From positions 992,001 to 1,056,000 of the forward strand of contig CAVQYQ010000006.1 of assembly GCA_963718195.1 (NCBI GenBank): DNA of 64,000 nucleotides. Direction: 5' to 3'. The DNA is from MADRE3 sp963718195. GTDB lineage: Bacteria; Desulfobacterota; Desulfobulbia; Desulfobulbales; Desulfocapsaceae. Both the position numbers and the translations under genes were made by a program. The notes under the pieces are model-generated. The model had not been told where the DNA came from. It made no database searches and worked only from the letters and a program-made list of their open reading frames with translations. This document shows, one piece after another, positions 45,613 through 54,864 of the stretch (within the stretch, counting starts at the first letter, position 1; the number at the start of each line of letters is the position of its first letter).

Positions 45613-46122
45613 TTAATCCATAGGCACTACTGCGTAACCCTGGTTCTGGTAACCAATCAGAGAAATGTAGCCATTGGCAACAAAGGTAATCTCGGGAAGG
45701 AAATCATCAAGCGAGATATCCAATAGTTCAGCGGCTATGCTGCATTGTTCAAGCCTGATGCCCTCGCTGGCAAACCTGCCCACCAATTCCTGAATTTTTC
45801 TTTTATTGTCAATCTCCTCTTCAAGGACGTAGTGATCGTTTTTGGTTATGAAACGACTGGCACCGGCTCGAAAACCGATGACAGCCAACATTTCAACCCC
45901 GGCATCTTTCATCTGCTCCATGGTGCGCTGCAGCAGGTTCATCCGCAGTAATAGTTTCTGGTCGTCATCGAGACTGACATCAAAATAGACATGCGACTGA
46001 GTAACGTTTTTTAAGGCATCGTTATTATTGTTGATCGTTTGAGCATGAGATGTCCCGACAGATAAGACCACCATAATGGTCACGCTTAATAACCGGAAAA
46101 ACGCCCTTATGGGAATATTCAT
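45613..46122 (-). CDS. Exported DsrE-like protein
   Basis: A 169-aa protein with a signal peptide (FFRLLSVTIMVVLSVGTSHA). The mature domain has the DsrE/DsrF-like alternating pattern: SHVYFDVSLDDDQKLLLRMN, then EMLAVIGFRAGASRFI, LVGRFASEGIRLEQCSIAAE (one Cys at the usual position) and VANGYISLIGYQNQGYAVVP. Family members inside the cell carry sulfur; exported versions are common in Deltaproteobacteria and unstudied. The ATG lies 12 bases after the preceding gene's stop. Confidence 0.75.
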   Translation of the reverse strand: MNIPIRAFFRLLSVTIMVVLSVGTSHAQTINNNNDALKNVTQSHVYFDVSLDDDQKLLLRMNLLQRTMEQMKDAGVEMLAVIGFRAGASRFITKNDHYVLEEEIDNKRKIQELVGRFASEGIRLEQCSIAAELLDISLDDFLPEITFVANGYISLIGYQNQGYAVVPMD

Positions 46123-46133
46123 GAAATCTCCTC

Positions 46134-46481
46134 TCAGCAGCCAAGGTCCATCATCTTCTTGATTTTTATTGCCTTATTGCCATTTTCTTCGATCGAATAC
46201 CACACCTTCACCTGTTGTTTTTTTTCCAGCTCATCAATCTGGGAAACACCTTCGAGAAGGGTGTCTGGGTCAATAGAGATCACAACCCGTTTTCCTTTGG
46301 CAGGCCGCACGGCAATCTCCATGTTTTCTAGAGATACTCTGCTTACCAGACCCCTGATATAGGTCATCTGCTCGGTTGACATCTCCTCGAATAATTCATC
46401 TGTGTGCCCAGGCGAAAAAGGGAAAATTGGCACTATGGTCAGGATGAGGATGAAACCAAGCAGGGTGCCTGTTTTTTTCAT
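46134..46481 (-). CDS. Small exported protein, unknown
   Basis: A 115-aa protein from the ATG at 46481 (MKKTGTLLGFILILTIVPIF signal segment). The mature part EEMSTEQMTYIRGLVSRVSL is followed by a beta-rich domain (NMEIAVRPAKGKRVVISIDP, QQVKVWYSIEENGNKAIKIK). Its stop codon overlaps the GAGAGGAG ribosome binding site of the exported DsrE-like gene, so the two are co-expressed and probably act in the same compartment. Confidence 0.6.
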   Translation of the reverse strand: MKKTGTLLGFILILTIVPIFPFSPGHTDELFEEMSTEQMTYIRGLVSRVSLENMEIAVRPAKGKRVVISIDPDTLLEGVSQIDELEKKQQVKVWYSIEENGNKAIKIKKMMDLGC

Positions 46482-46647
46482 AGAATGAGCTCTTTTGTAA
46501 TGGGTTATGCCACATTGTGGTAGTATATAAAACAAGACATTAATCATTGATCTTCAAAACGCTATTAAGATAGAAACAGTTTAACCTTTGTCAGATTCGC
46601 TGTTTGATAATTGTTTTTATAGATCTTTTTTCAACAATGACTGTTCC

Positions 46648-47508
46648 CTATCCCATGAGCTCATTGATCTTTGAAATCGTCCGGGGAGCTGAACCCTCAA
46701 AATGATTATTGACGAAAACATAAGATCTTACGGCTCTTTCTTCCAGGTCTTCAAGCATGAGTTTCAGCTTGAAGAGGTCATCATCCCGAGGCCAGACGAT
46801 GGTGTTCCACTTGTTACCAGTCTGTTTCTCAATTTCCTGCCGATTTGTACTATGGAGTCTGATAATTGTTACATCTTTCACCCGCTCCCTGTATCTCTCA
46901 TAGAAATCGAAAATCGATTCCATATAATAGCCGTGCAGAAATACGTGGGAGAGATTGGCTGTGGATAGTAGATCGAAGTAATCATTTCCGAGGTAGTTTG
47001 GGTTTCTTAACTCCAGGCAGTATTCAAAGCCACCTGGTAATTGTTGAGAAAATGCATGAAAGCGGTCAAAGAATGTTTTCTTGTCCGGCATCTTCTTTTT
47101 ATTCAAATATTCGAACTGAAAGATCAGCGGGCCGATATGTGCTGAGAGTGGCTGAAGGGTATCGATGAATTTTTCAAAGAGGGTGTTGGATAAAAAGTAT
47201 GGGTTTGGCAGCAGCTGGGCTTTCTTGTCCCGGTTGTAATAATGAGTCAAGGTAATGCTATTGGGCACCTTGATACAGAAGGTGAAATCTTCCGGAACCG
47301 ACGCTGCGTATTCTCTTACTACGCCTGGTTTCGGCAGGACAACAGTATCATTTTTAAACAGAGACCAGAACCACTGGTCGATTTCCACGGTATTATAGTA
47401 ATAACTGTATTCCCGGAGATAGTTGATTGGGCCCTGCTCCGGATAAATGAGGCCACGCCAGGAGTCGTACTTCCAACTGCAGGTGCCAATGCGATATTCA
47501 TTCTTCAT
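46648..47508 (-). CDS. DUF72-family protein
   Basis: A 286-aa TIM-barrel-like protein of the DUF72 (YecE) family: RIGTCSWKYDSWRGLIYP at the N-terminus, YSYYYNTVEIDQWFWSL, DFTFCIKVPNSITLTHY, LPGGFEYCLELRNPNYL and SYVFVNNHFEGSAPRTISKI at the end. The biochemical role is unknown. No strong ribosome binding site. Confidence 0.88.
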   Translation of the reverse strand: MKNEYRIGTCSWKYDSWRGLIYPEQGPINYLREYSYYYNTVEIDQWFWSLFKNDTVVLPKPGVVREYAASVPEDFTFCIKVPNSITLTHYYNRDKKAQLLPNPYFLSNTLFEKFIDTLQPLSAHIGPLIFQFEYLNKKKMPDKKTFFDRFHAFSQQLPGGFEYCLELRNPNYLGNDYFDLLSTANLSHVFLHGYYMESIFDFYERYRERVKDVTIIRLHSTNRQEIEKQTGNKWNTIVWPRDDDLFKLKLMLEDLEERAVRSYVFVNNHFEGSAPRTISKINELMG

Positions 47509-47678
47509 GAATTTACTATAAAACAGTCTTTAGACAATGGTATAGCCTTTATGCTGGTGATGAGAGGATGCACGTTGTTTCGAGAAATGTTTCGGGTTTT
47601 GAGTACCTTATTTACGAGGCTGGCGTCATCTCCTGGCAGATAGCTGATCTCAGAAATCTATCTAGTAGTCGCTCTGTA

Positions 47679-48560
47679 CTACTTTTCTGTTTTGTGCACC
47701 CGCTCGATTAATCGCTCAAGAAATTCGTCTATCGCTGGTTTTGAGTTCCAGACAATGAAGTGATCTTTCTGCCTCAGCACCAGTTTCTCAAACGATGCAT
47801 TAACCAACTTTTGTTGTAAATAATAAAGATTCTCTATTGGTACCAGCGGGTCTCGGTCTCCATGCACCGTGCTGACCGGTATCGTGATCTCGTGTAATCT
47901 GCCAGCCTGGGCTATCAGTTCTCTCTTGAGACCGAGCAGTTCCTGGTTGGCATTATGAATGGCCCTTGGCAGCAGCCATGAAAACGGTTTGAAGGTACCC
48001 AATGGCTGGAGACAATGAGCTTCCTCCAGATCAGGGTCGAAAGCACCGGCCAAAAGCAAAAGTCCACCGACAAGGTCAGGGAAGTCCAATGCAACCTGGA
48101 TAACAACAGGTGCACCCAGTGAGTGACCGACCAGGATCGCTTTTCGATTGCCGGCTGTTTTCAAAAATGGCCTGATTGACTGGGCTTGACGCTTGAGGGA
48201 AACGACACCACCCCGGGGTCCGCTGGATCCGAACCCAAGACGATCCAAGGCAATATGGGTGCGCCCTTCGGGCACAGTGAGCAGGTAATCAGCCCAACCT
48301 CTTGCATTCCCCGGGGTTCCGTGTACGAAGATAATCCGCCGTCCGTCGGTTACTCCGGTTTGCAGGAAACTGACGACATCGGATAATGACGATGATAGTT
48401 TTATCGTTTTACATTCAATACTGGCAATTTGTTCCACAGAACTACTCGTACTGACTGGAGAGTTGCGGCCAGTCAGTGTGGAAAATAAGACTTTATAGGC
48501 ATGAGAAGGTGGAAATAGGCGCAATCGGGGATATGCACTGCCACTGTTTTCTTTTTTCAT
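47679..48560 (-). CDS. Alpha/beta-hydrolase
   Basis: A 293-aa hydrolase. The oxyanion region is IIFVHGTPGNARGWADYL, the nucleophile elbow is GHSLGAPV (Ser), the acid is in VHGDRDPLVPIENLYYL and the His in RQKDHFIVWNSKPAI. Residues 1-65 are an N-terminal extension without a signal peptide. Its ATG follows the histidine-kinase stop by a few bases, so both are co-transcribed; the functional link is unclear. Confidence 0.85.
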   Translation of the reverse strand: MKKENSGSAYPRLRLFPPSHAYKVLFSTLTGRNSPVSTSSSVEQIASIECKTIKLSSSLSDVVSFLQTGVTDGRRIIFVHGTPGNARGWADYLLTVPEGRTHIALDRLGFGSSGPRGGVVSLKRQAQSIRPFLKTAGNRKAILVGHSLGAPVVIQVALDFPDLVGGLLLLAGAFDPDLEEAHCLQPLGTFKPFSWLLPRAIHNANQELLGLKRELIAQAGRLHEITIPVSTVHGDRDPLVPIENLYYLQQKLVNASFEKLVLRQKDHFIVWNSKPAIDEFLERLIERVHKTEK

Positions 48561-48564
48561 CGTC

Positions 48565-50847
48565 TCAGGTTTTATCGATAACTTCCCTCACCTTGGTGGT
48601 AAGTGCATCAATACTGAACGGTTTTTGCAGGAAATGAATGCCATCATCCAGCACACCGTGGTGAGCGATCACGTCATCAGCGTACCCTGACATATAAATT
48701 ACTTTAATGTCAGGGACTTTCTTTGCTATTTGGGAATAAAGCTGTCGCCCGTTAATGCCAGGCATTACCACATCTGTCAGTAAAAGATCGAAAGGTTTTT
48801 GAGCAGTGGCAAATATTTTCAGGGCATCAGTGCCGTCTATTGCTGTCTGAACCTTGTATCCCTGCTGGGTTAGGATGAGGTGGTTCAGGTCCCGGACCTG
48901 TTCATTGTCCTCGACAAGAAGTATGTTTTCATTGCCCGTGGGCGAATGGTTCATTCCCTCCTCACCGTCTTCAGCTAAGAGCAGAGACGAGGTAACCGGC
49001 AGGTAAATATTGAACACAGAACCCTTGTCCCGAGCGGAATCGACCCATATGTCACCATTGTGCTGCTTCACTATTCCATATACGGTCGACAGGCCAAGGC
49101 CGGTGCCCTGTTCTCCCTTGGTGGAGAAAAATGGTTCAAACATCTGGTCTATAACCTCTCTTTCCATGCCAATGCCGCTATCCTTGATCGACAGCAGAAC
49201 ATGGGTGCCAGCAGTAGGGGGTGACTGCTGCACCAACGTGGATGGCTCTAGTTCCACAAGAGAGGTTGCCAGTGTGAGTTTACCACCTTCAGGCATTGCA
49301 TCCTGGGCGTTCACACAAAGATTCATGATCACCTGTTCAATCTGACCAGTGTCTGCTTTGATTGTATGGCTCTGCTCAGAGAGCAGGATTTCAAGTTCAA
49401 TATCCTCTCGAATGGTCCGCCGGAGCAGGTTCTCAAACCTCAGGATGATATCATTGAGATCAATCGTCCGATACTCCAGTGTCTGTTTTCTGCCAAAGGC
49501 CAGCAGCTGGCGCACGAGGTCCCTGGCACGATGTCCAGCCTGAGCGATCTGCAGAGCAAACTCTTCATTCTTGTTGTTGGAGCCAATGTTATGCAATAAC
49601 AACTCGCTATAACCAATGATTGGTGAGAGCATGTTGTTTAAGTCATGGGCTACTCCCCCAGCTAACCGGCCAATAGCCTCAACTTTCTGGGACTGCCGGT
49701 ATTGTGCCTCGATACGGGATTTGTCCTCTTCAGCCTGTTTACGTTCTGAGATATCCCGGACAACAGCCAAAATTACCGGTTTTCCATACTGTTCGACAAT
49801 ATTTGAATTTATCTCAACAGGAAATTCTTCCCCGGATTTTGTAATGTGGACAGTTTCAAAAAACATACGCCTGGTTTTGAGTAATTTATTTCGATGGGCT
49901 GAATCCGCATGCTTTTTTATATCTGTTTTTTTGGTGATATCCTGGGCGGTAAGTTTCAGAAATTCGTCTCTGCTGTAGCCATAGCGCTTGCAGGCAATTT
50001 CGTTTACTTCAATGAATGGTGCAAACCCCTCCTGCTGCAGAGGATGAACAAAAATTGCGTCATTTACCGAACTGAAGAAGGTTCGAAAGCGTTCCTGATG
50101 AGCCCGCGCTTCCGCCTCGGCTTTCTTCAGAGCAGATATATCAACAAAGCTTTCTATCAGGCATTCACGTCCATCCAGGGTGATAGGATTAACCGTTTTG
50201 AGTATTGGAATCCGACTGCCATCGTATCGAATGAGAACGGATTCTGCATTGTGCATCTGAAGTTTCTTGTCGCTGATCGGACAGTTCCCTTCGGCATTGG
50301 GGCAAATAAATTTATGACAGATATTGCCGATAATTTCTGAGCCTTTCACCCCCGTCATCTCTTCGGCGGCATGGTTTAGGTCAATGATTTCATGTGATTC
50401 AATGTCGATAATTAAAACTCCGCTCTGGACAGATTGCAGGATGGTCTCCGTCCTGATTTTGTCGGAGCGAAGTGACTCTTCCAGGTGCGATTGAGCCGTA
50501 AGATTACTTATTGTTGCCAGCAGCACGTGATCTGGAGAAGCACTGACCAGCGCAAGACTTACTTCACAATGTATGATGGATCCATCAGGTTTACTGAACT
50601 GCCATTTGAAAATATGGCTGTTGTTATTATTAACTGCTCGGATTACCGTGCTGATTTTTTCAGCCGATGGCCGGCCGTCAACCTGGAATTCCGGCGATAG
50701 GTCGACAAGCGTTTTCCCTGTAATATCTGTATTTTGAACGTTAAATAGTTCCTGGAATTGTTTGTTGCATTCCGACAAAGACCCATTCGTGAAAATGCCA
50801 AGAGCGTTGTTTACCAGTTCGAGAAGGTCTTTGCAGTTTGCTTCCAT
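48565..50847 (-). CDS. Hybrid PAS sensor histidine kinase with receiver domain
   Basis: A 760-aa cytoplasmic sensor with no membrane segment. Three PAS domains lie at about residues 10-120, 130-240 and 250-370. The HisKA motif AGGVAHDLNNMLSPIIGYSE has its phospho-acceptor at His401; the HATPase part shows NLCVNAQDAMPEGGKL, DSGIGMEREVIDQMFEPFFS and GTGLGLSTVYGIVKQHNGDI. The C-terminal receiver (about 640-755) has LLLTDVVMPGINGRQLYSQI with the phospho-Asp. PAS2 contains Cys-rich KFICPNAEGNCPIS, seen in PAS domains of sulfate reducers. Output partner unknown. Confidence 0.92.
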   Translation of the reverse strand: MEANCKDLLELVNNALGIFTNGSLSECNKQFQELFNVQNTDITGKTLVDLSPEFQVDGRPSAEKISTVIRAVNNNNSHIFKWQFSKPDGSIIHCEVSLALVSASPDHVLLATISNLTAQSHLEESLRSDKIRTETILQSVQSGVLIIDIESHEIIDLNHAAEEMTGVKGSEIIGNICHKFICPNAEGNCPISDKKLQMHNAESVLIRYDGSRIPILKTVNPITLDGRECLIESFVDISALKKAEAEARAHQERFRTFFSSVNDAIFVHPLQQEGFAPFIEVNEIACKRYGYSRDEFLKLTAQDITKKTDIKKHADSAHRNKLLKTRRMFFETVHITKSGEEFPVEINSNIVEQYGKPVILAVVRDISERKQAEEDKSRIEAQYRQSQKVEAIGRLAGGVAHDLNNMLSPIIGYSELLLHNIGSNNKNEEFALQIAQAGHRARDLVRQLLAFGRKQTLEYRTIDLNDIILRFENLLRRTIREDIELEILLSEQSHTIKADTGQIEQVIMNLCVNAQDAMPEGGKLTLATSLVELEPSTLVQQSPPTAGTHVLLSIKDSGIGMEREVIDQMFEPFFSTKGEQGTGLGLSTVYGIVKQHNGDIWVDSARDKGSVFNIYLPVTSSLLLAEDGEEGMNHSPTGNENILLVEDNEQVRDLNHLILTQQGYKVQTAIDGTDALKIFATAQKPFDLLLTDVVMPGINGRQLYSQIAKKVPDIKVIYMSGYADDVIAHHGVLDDGIHFLQKPFSIDALTTKVREVIDKT

Positions 50848-51331
50848 CTTGATCCGTCTGGGTGTACCCGTTTTGGATGGATACAGCTTGATTCCTGTGC
50901 TTGAGGTTACCGATCCCTCTGCAGATCGTTGGGTGTCGGAGATTCTATCCCCTATACTTTATTGTACACCTTCACTGGTAATAGTGGAGGTGATTTTTCA
51001 GATGATATCATTACATTTTAGACGGTACGGATGTAATTACGAAATTATTTCTTGCCACGGGTCAGGAATGGATATAGTTTCCTTCCTGGTTGTAATTTTA
51101 AATCAATCGTCGATTCAGTAATTTATAAGATATCATGTCCCTAATCAAATAGTCGTGGAAATAAGCACTGGTAGGCTTTCCTGGCGGCTGACCTGATTGT
51201 CTTGGCAGAATAATTGACGATAAGAGCGTTTCCAGTACGACCTGCGGTAGCGACAATCGTATTTTACCCGTGAAACGAAAGAAAACCGGATGAAGTGGTT
51301 CTGGTTAGAAGAAATCAATAAGGATAACAAT
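50848..51331. other. Divergent intergenic region with a hairpin
   Basis: No gene is visible. CACCTTCACT (50967-50976) pairs with AGTGGAGGTG (50983-50992, one mismatch) and is followed by TTTTT on the plus strand, a terminator-like element with no plus-strand gene ahead of it. Confidence 0.4.
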
Positions 51332-51745
51332 ATGAAAAAACTGGTTATACTTGTGTCACTGCTGGCGGTGATGACAGCTGTTTCAGCGATGGCTGTGCAA
51401 CGGTCTGGTAATGATATACTCGTCGACTGTTCCAATCTAACAAAGACAGAATCAACGGAAAGCTTATCAAAAGAAAAAATTCTGGGTGTTGGTTACTGTA
51501 TTGGACTGATCGATGGATTGGTCACTTTCAATTATGTTTATGATACAGTGCTTCAACTGGAAGGGCAGAACGATGCGATCCAGATGTGCTTGCCCGAGCG
51601 CATCTCTACCAGACAAATGGCCAAGGTTATCGTAACATACCTTGAAGCGAACCCAGGGCGGTTGCAAGAGTCAGGTCAGGCATTGGCCGCACAGGCATTG
51701 GTAACCGCATATCCCTGTAACGGGGAACTTCCAAAAGAAAAATAA
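51332..51745 (+). CDS. Exported Rap1a/Tai-immunity-like protein
   Basis: A 137-aa protein from the ATG at 51332 (AAGGATAACAAT upstream), with a signal peptide (MKKLVILVSLLAVMTAVSAM). The mature part has the fold signature of Rap1a-type immunity proteins: Cys in ILVDCSNL, VGYCIGLIDGLVTFNYVY, MCLPERISTRQMAKVIVTYL and a final TAYPC. Such proteins protect against amidase effectors of type VI systems, but no effector or T6SS gene is here, so a general periplasmic role is equally possible. Confidence 0.72.
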   Translation: MKKLVILVSLLAVMTAVSAMAVQRSGNDILVDCSNLTKTESTESLSKEKILGVGYCIGLIDGLVTFNYVYDTVLQLEGQNDAIQMCLPERISTRQMAKVIVTYLEANPGRLQESGQALAAQALVTAYPCNGELPKEK

Positions 51746-51798
51746 CCTGTTCCTCTTTCAGGGGTAACGTCCGGTTAACCTCTTTTGGTCGAACACCA

Positions 51799-53745
51799 TC
51801 AGTTTTCCTGGAGCTCAGCAATATCGGCGAAGTGATCGAGCGCTTCCGGGTTCGCCAGGGCACTGATGTTCTTGACTGGTCTGTCATGAACAATTTCTCG
51901 TACAGCCAGTTCGACGATCTTTCCAGATTTAGTCCTGGGAATCGCTTCAACCTGGACTATTTTCTGGGGTACATGCCGTGGTGTGCAATTCGTGCGCAGG
52001 GTACTTCTGATCTTATCCTCAAGTTCTTTGCTCAGGGTGACCGATGGGCGCAGGACAACAAAGAGGACCAGTCGTGTGTCGTTATCCCACTGCTGACCGA
52101 TGACAATGGATTCCAGAACATCGTCCAGCTGTTCAACATATCGGTAAATTTCAGAAGTTCCAATCCTCACACCGCCCGGATTGAGCGTTGTATCGGAACG
52201 GCCGTAAATAACCATGCCGCCTTGTTTGGTGAGTTTCACATAATCACCGTGGTGCCAGGTATTTTCAGTGACGGCGAAATAGGCATCATGGTATTGCTTT
52301 CCTGTTGAGTCACCCCAGAAGAACGCAGGTTGAGAAGGGAAGGTTGCTGTGCATACCAACTCGCCTTTCTGGTCGATGACCGACCGTCCTGATTCGTCAA
52401 ACACCTCGACGGCCATCCCAAGTCCACGGCACTGACATTCACCCCGATATACCGGGAGAATTGGTGAACCTTGAATAAAACATGAGACAATATCTGTTCC
52501 TCCGGAAAAAGAGGATAACTGAACATCACTTTTTATTTTTTCATATACATAGTCAAAACTTTCAGGGGCAAGAACTGACCCTGTAGAACAGATTGTCCGG
52601 ATGGTACCAAGATCATGCCGTTTACCCGGTTCCAGCTTGTTTTTTTTCAAAAGATCAAGATATTTGGGCGAGGTGCCAAACAGTGTCATTTTTGTATCTT
52701 CAGCGTATTTCCATAAGGTGTCGGTCTCGGGGTAAAATGGTGAGCCGTCATAGAGAATAACTGTCGCTCTGCTGGCAAGGACACTGGCCAACCAATTCCA
52801 CATCATCCAGCCACAGGTGGTATAATAAAAGACCCGGTCACCTGGCCTGATATCACAATGGAACTGGTGTTCTTTGAGATGTTGGAGCAGTGTTCCTCCA
52901 ACTTTATGGGTAATACACTTGGGTTTACCCGTCGTCCCGGAAGAGTAGAGCACATAGAGCGGGTCGTTAAAATTGCAGGGTTCAAATGTGATCGCAGTGT
53001 CATTCTCTGTTTCCAGTAAATCTGACCAGGGGGTGCAGGATGAGCCATCACTTTTTCCGATCAGGTTTATGATAACAGTTGCTTTGAGGAAGTTCAGCCG
53101 TTTTGATAGTTGTTCAAGTTTGTCGAATGTCTCGATTGTCTTGCCGTTGTATAAGTAGCCATCGGTACCAAAGAGGACAAGGGGTTCGGTTTGACCAAAC
53201 CGCTCGATGACACTTTCAATTCCAAAATCAGGTGATGTTGAAGTCCAGACGGCCCCCAGGCTTGTGGTTGCAAGCATTGCCACAACAGCTTCAGGCACAT
53301 TCGGAAGGTAACCTGCAACCCTGTCACCTTTTTTAACTCCTATCGAGCGCAGCCAGGCGGCAACGGCAGCAACTTGCTGGTAAAGTTGTTTCGAAGAGAT
53401 GGTTTTTATAGGACCATTTTCAATTTTTGAAATCAATGCTGGTTCCCCACTGCTTTGCTGCAGGAGATTTTCAGCAAAATTAAGTGTAGCGTCCGGAAAC
53501 CAGACCGCTTTTTCCATATCGTTTTTGTTTGTCAGGATGGGTAAACCTTTTGTTCCAATGACATTGCAGAAATCCCACAACTCTGACCAGAATAGTTCTT
53601 TTTCTTTTATGGACCAGTTATAGAGGGTTTCGTAATCGGAGATTGGTATGTTGTATGTTTGCGAAACCGCTGACATGAAAGAAAAGACTCGGGACTGCTC
53701 AATTAAATGTTTGGGAGGCTGCCAGAGAATATTCCGGTGGTTCAT
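51799..53745 (-). CDS. Acetoacetyl-CoA ligase
   Basis: A 648-aa adenylate-forming enzyme that activates acetoacetate to acetoacetyl-CoA. The AMP-binding loop is LYSSGTTGKPKCITHKVGGT; AVWTSTSPDFG, YTTCGWMMWNW and YGRSDTTLNPGGVRIGTSEI follow the acetoacetate-CoA ligase pattern, and the catalytic lysine is in PRTKSGKIVELAVREIV. Length matches the family. GGAGAAACAGA precedes the ATG. It would allow use of acetoacetate, for example from PHB or leucine breakdown. Two inverted repeats lie upstream. Confidence 0.92.
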   Translation of the reverse strand: MNHRNILWQPPKHLIEQSRVFSFMSAVSQTYNIPISDYETLYNWSIKEKELFWSELWDFCNVIGTKGLPILTNKNDMEKAVWFPDATLNFAENLLQQSSGEPALISKIENGPIKTISSKQLYQQVAAVAAWLRSIGVKKGDRVAGYLPNVPEAVVAMLATTSLGAVWTSTSPDFGIESVIERFGQTEPLVLFGTDGYLYNGKTIETFDKLEQLSKRLNFLKATVIINLIGKSDGSSCTPWSDLLETENDTAITFEPCNFNDPLYVLYSSGTTGKPKCITHKVGGTLLQHLKEHQFHCDIRPGDRVFYYTTCGWMMWNWLASVLASRATVILYDGSPFYPETDTLWKYAEDTKMTLFGTSPKYLDLLKKNKLEPGKRHDLGTIRTICSTGSVLAPESFDYVYEKIKSDVQLSSFSGGTDIVSCFIQGSPILPVYRGECQCRGLGMAVEVFDESGRSVIDQKGELVCTATFPSQPAFFWGDSTGKQYHDAYFAVTENTWHHGDYVKLTKQGGMVIYGRSDTTLNPGGVRIGTSEIYRYVEQLDDVLESIVIGQQWDNDTRLVLFVVLRPSVTLSKELEDKIRSTLRTNCTPRHVPQKIVQVEAIPRTKSGKIVELAVREIVHDRPVKNISALANPEALDHFADIAELQEN

Positions 53746-53793
53746 TCTGTTTCTCCAGGTATTCGATACAAAGAATTAGATATGGGTTTAGCT

Positions 53794-53814
53794 GGTTGAT
53801 CCAGTCGATCAACC
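53794..53814. promoter_or_regulatory. Perfect inverted repeat upstream of acetoacetyl-CoA ligase
   Basis: GGTTGATC and GATCAACC form a perfect 8-bp inverted repeat with a 5-nt spacer, 49 bases upstream of the ligase start. This size and position fit a dimeric repressor or activator site. The cognate regulator is not obvious. Confidence 0.5.
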
Positions 53815-53861
53815 GTTCAATTATTTCAACCAATTTGCTGTTAATTTATCTAATGAAATCT

Positions 53862-53874
53862 GGTCTAAAAGACC
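53862..53874. promoter_or_regulatory. GGTCT-AAA-AGACC inverted repeat
   Basis: A second perfect inverted repeat with a 3-nt spacer lies about 115 bases upstream of acetoacetyl-CoA ligase. Its TGGTCTnnnAGACC form is reminiscent of FadR-like GntR operators. Confidence 0.35.
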
Positions 53875-54164
53875 TCCACCGGGGTGATTTGTCAATGCTT
53901 TTTTAGTGTCGGAATCGACGAAAGCGTTAAGAGATGTTAACGTTCAAAGGTCTCTTCAAAATCACCTACAGGCAGGGTCGCAAGATCCGTATTCAATTGT
54001 ATCCATCTCCTGAGAAAATAGTCACAGAGTGTGTCATTGACAAATCAGTATTTTGGTGAAAGAACTGGCTGATAACAACTATTGGTGCACCTGTTTTTTA
54101 TAATGTGTTATCGTCGAGGGGAAAACGATGATTTCATGTTCAGGAAATGTATACAGGTGTTCAT

Positions 54165-54512
54165 ATGAAGCTCAGCGATCCCTTTGGCCGTATGGAAAAA
54201 CGGCATCAGGCAAATTATGAAATGATGCGTGATGCCATGCAGAAAGGCGGTATTAGAACGGTGCAGGCAGCACAGGATGTCATTAGCCAATCAAAAACCC
54301 GCTCACTTAAGTTTATGAGCGTGGTTCTGGCAGTATTATTTCTGGCTGTCTGCGTGGTTCCCCACATTATGCCGGCACTTGTCTGTCTGGCAGTTATACT
54401 GATCCTTTGGACGGTCAATTCAATAGCCAGTGGAAAACGCTATGTTGATCGCTACATTAACGAAGAATTACTTGGCAAAAGAGAAAAACAGGATCACTCC
54501 CCGCCGGCTTAG
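54165..54512 (+). CDS. Small two-helix membrane protein, unknown
   Basis: A 115-aa protein starting at the ATG at 54165 or 54147. A polar helical N-terminus (FGRMEKRHQANYEMMRDAMQ) precedes two adjacent hydrophobic segments (FMSVVLAVLFLAVCVVPHIM and LVCLAVILILWTVNSIAS), with a charged tail. The family is not recognised. Confidence 0.6.
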   Translation: MKLSDPFGRMEKRHQANYEMMRDAMQKGGIRTVQAAQDVISQSKTRSLKFMSVVLAVLFLAVCVVPHIMPALVCLAVILILWTVNSIASGKRYVDRYINEELLGKREKQDHSPPA

Positions 54513-54708
54513 CCGCTAACCTTGTCCCTTATTCCTCACTTTTAATCGAATAGTAGTTGTAATTTTATTATTCCATTGCGTGATGATCGTGCAGATAAAG
54601 AAAAATAATGGAATTACAGCCATAATTACCAAAAACTCCACCAGCAAGTTTTTGCCATAGCCAAAAATGCTATCGATGGATCGGTAGATGATTGATCGCT
54701 TCCTCTGA

Positions 54709-54864
54709 AAGTATCAATATTGGCGAGAAAATTTCCAGCGTCAACCAGATCAGCTCTCAGGTTTGAGAGGTTTTGTATTGCTAAATCCTTCGTTACCCTA
54801 TATTTTCCTGGTTGGTGCCTTTGTACTATTTTTTAAAATACTTAGAAGAGAGTTTAGTGGGTAA
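54709..54864 (+). pseudogene. Possible small membrane ORF ahead of cytochrome b, start unresolved
   Basis: A frame of 51 codons runs into a TAA that overlaps the cytochrome b start (TAATG). It reads KYQYWRENFQRQPDQLSG then LRGFVLLNPSLPYIFLVGAF with one clear membrane helix and a basic end (FFKILRREFSG). Upstream it is closed by a UGA at 54706-54708, six codons after an ATG at 54688. The coupling to cytochrome b suggests a real, perhaps damaged, gene; alternatively translation begins at an internal TTG. Confidence 0.35.

Larger units (their letters stand above)
53746..54146. other. Divergent intergenic region, regulatory repeats
   Basis: About 400 bases without a gene upstream of acetoacetyl-CoA ligase; it holds the inverted repeats listed separately. 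Confidence 0.4.

Noticed and set aside
54535..54720. Minus-strand frame with a hydrophobic helix (LLVEFLVIMAVIPLFFFICT)
   Set aside because: It is closed upstream by a stop and has no start codon or ribosome binding site in the frame; at most it is a remnant.
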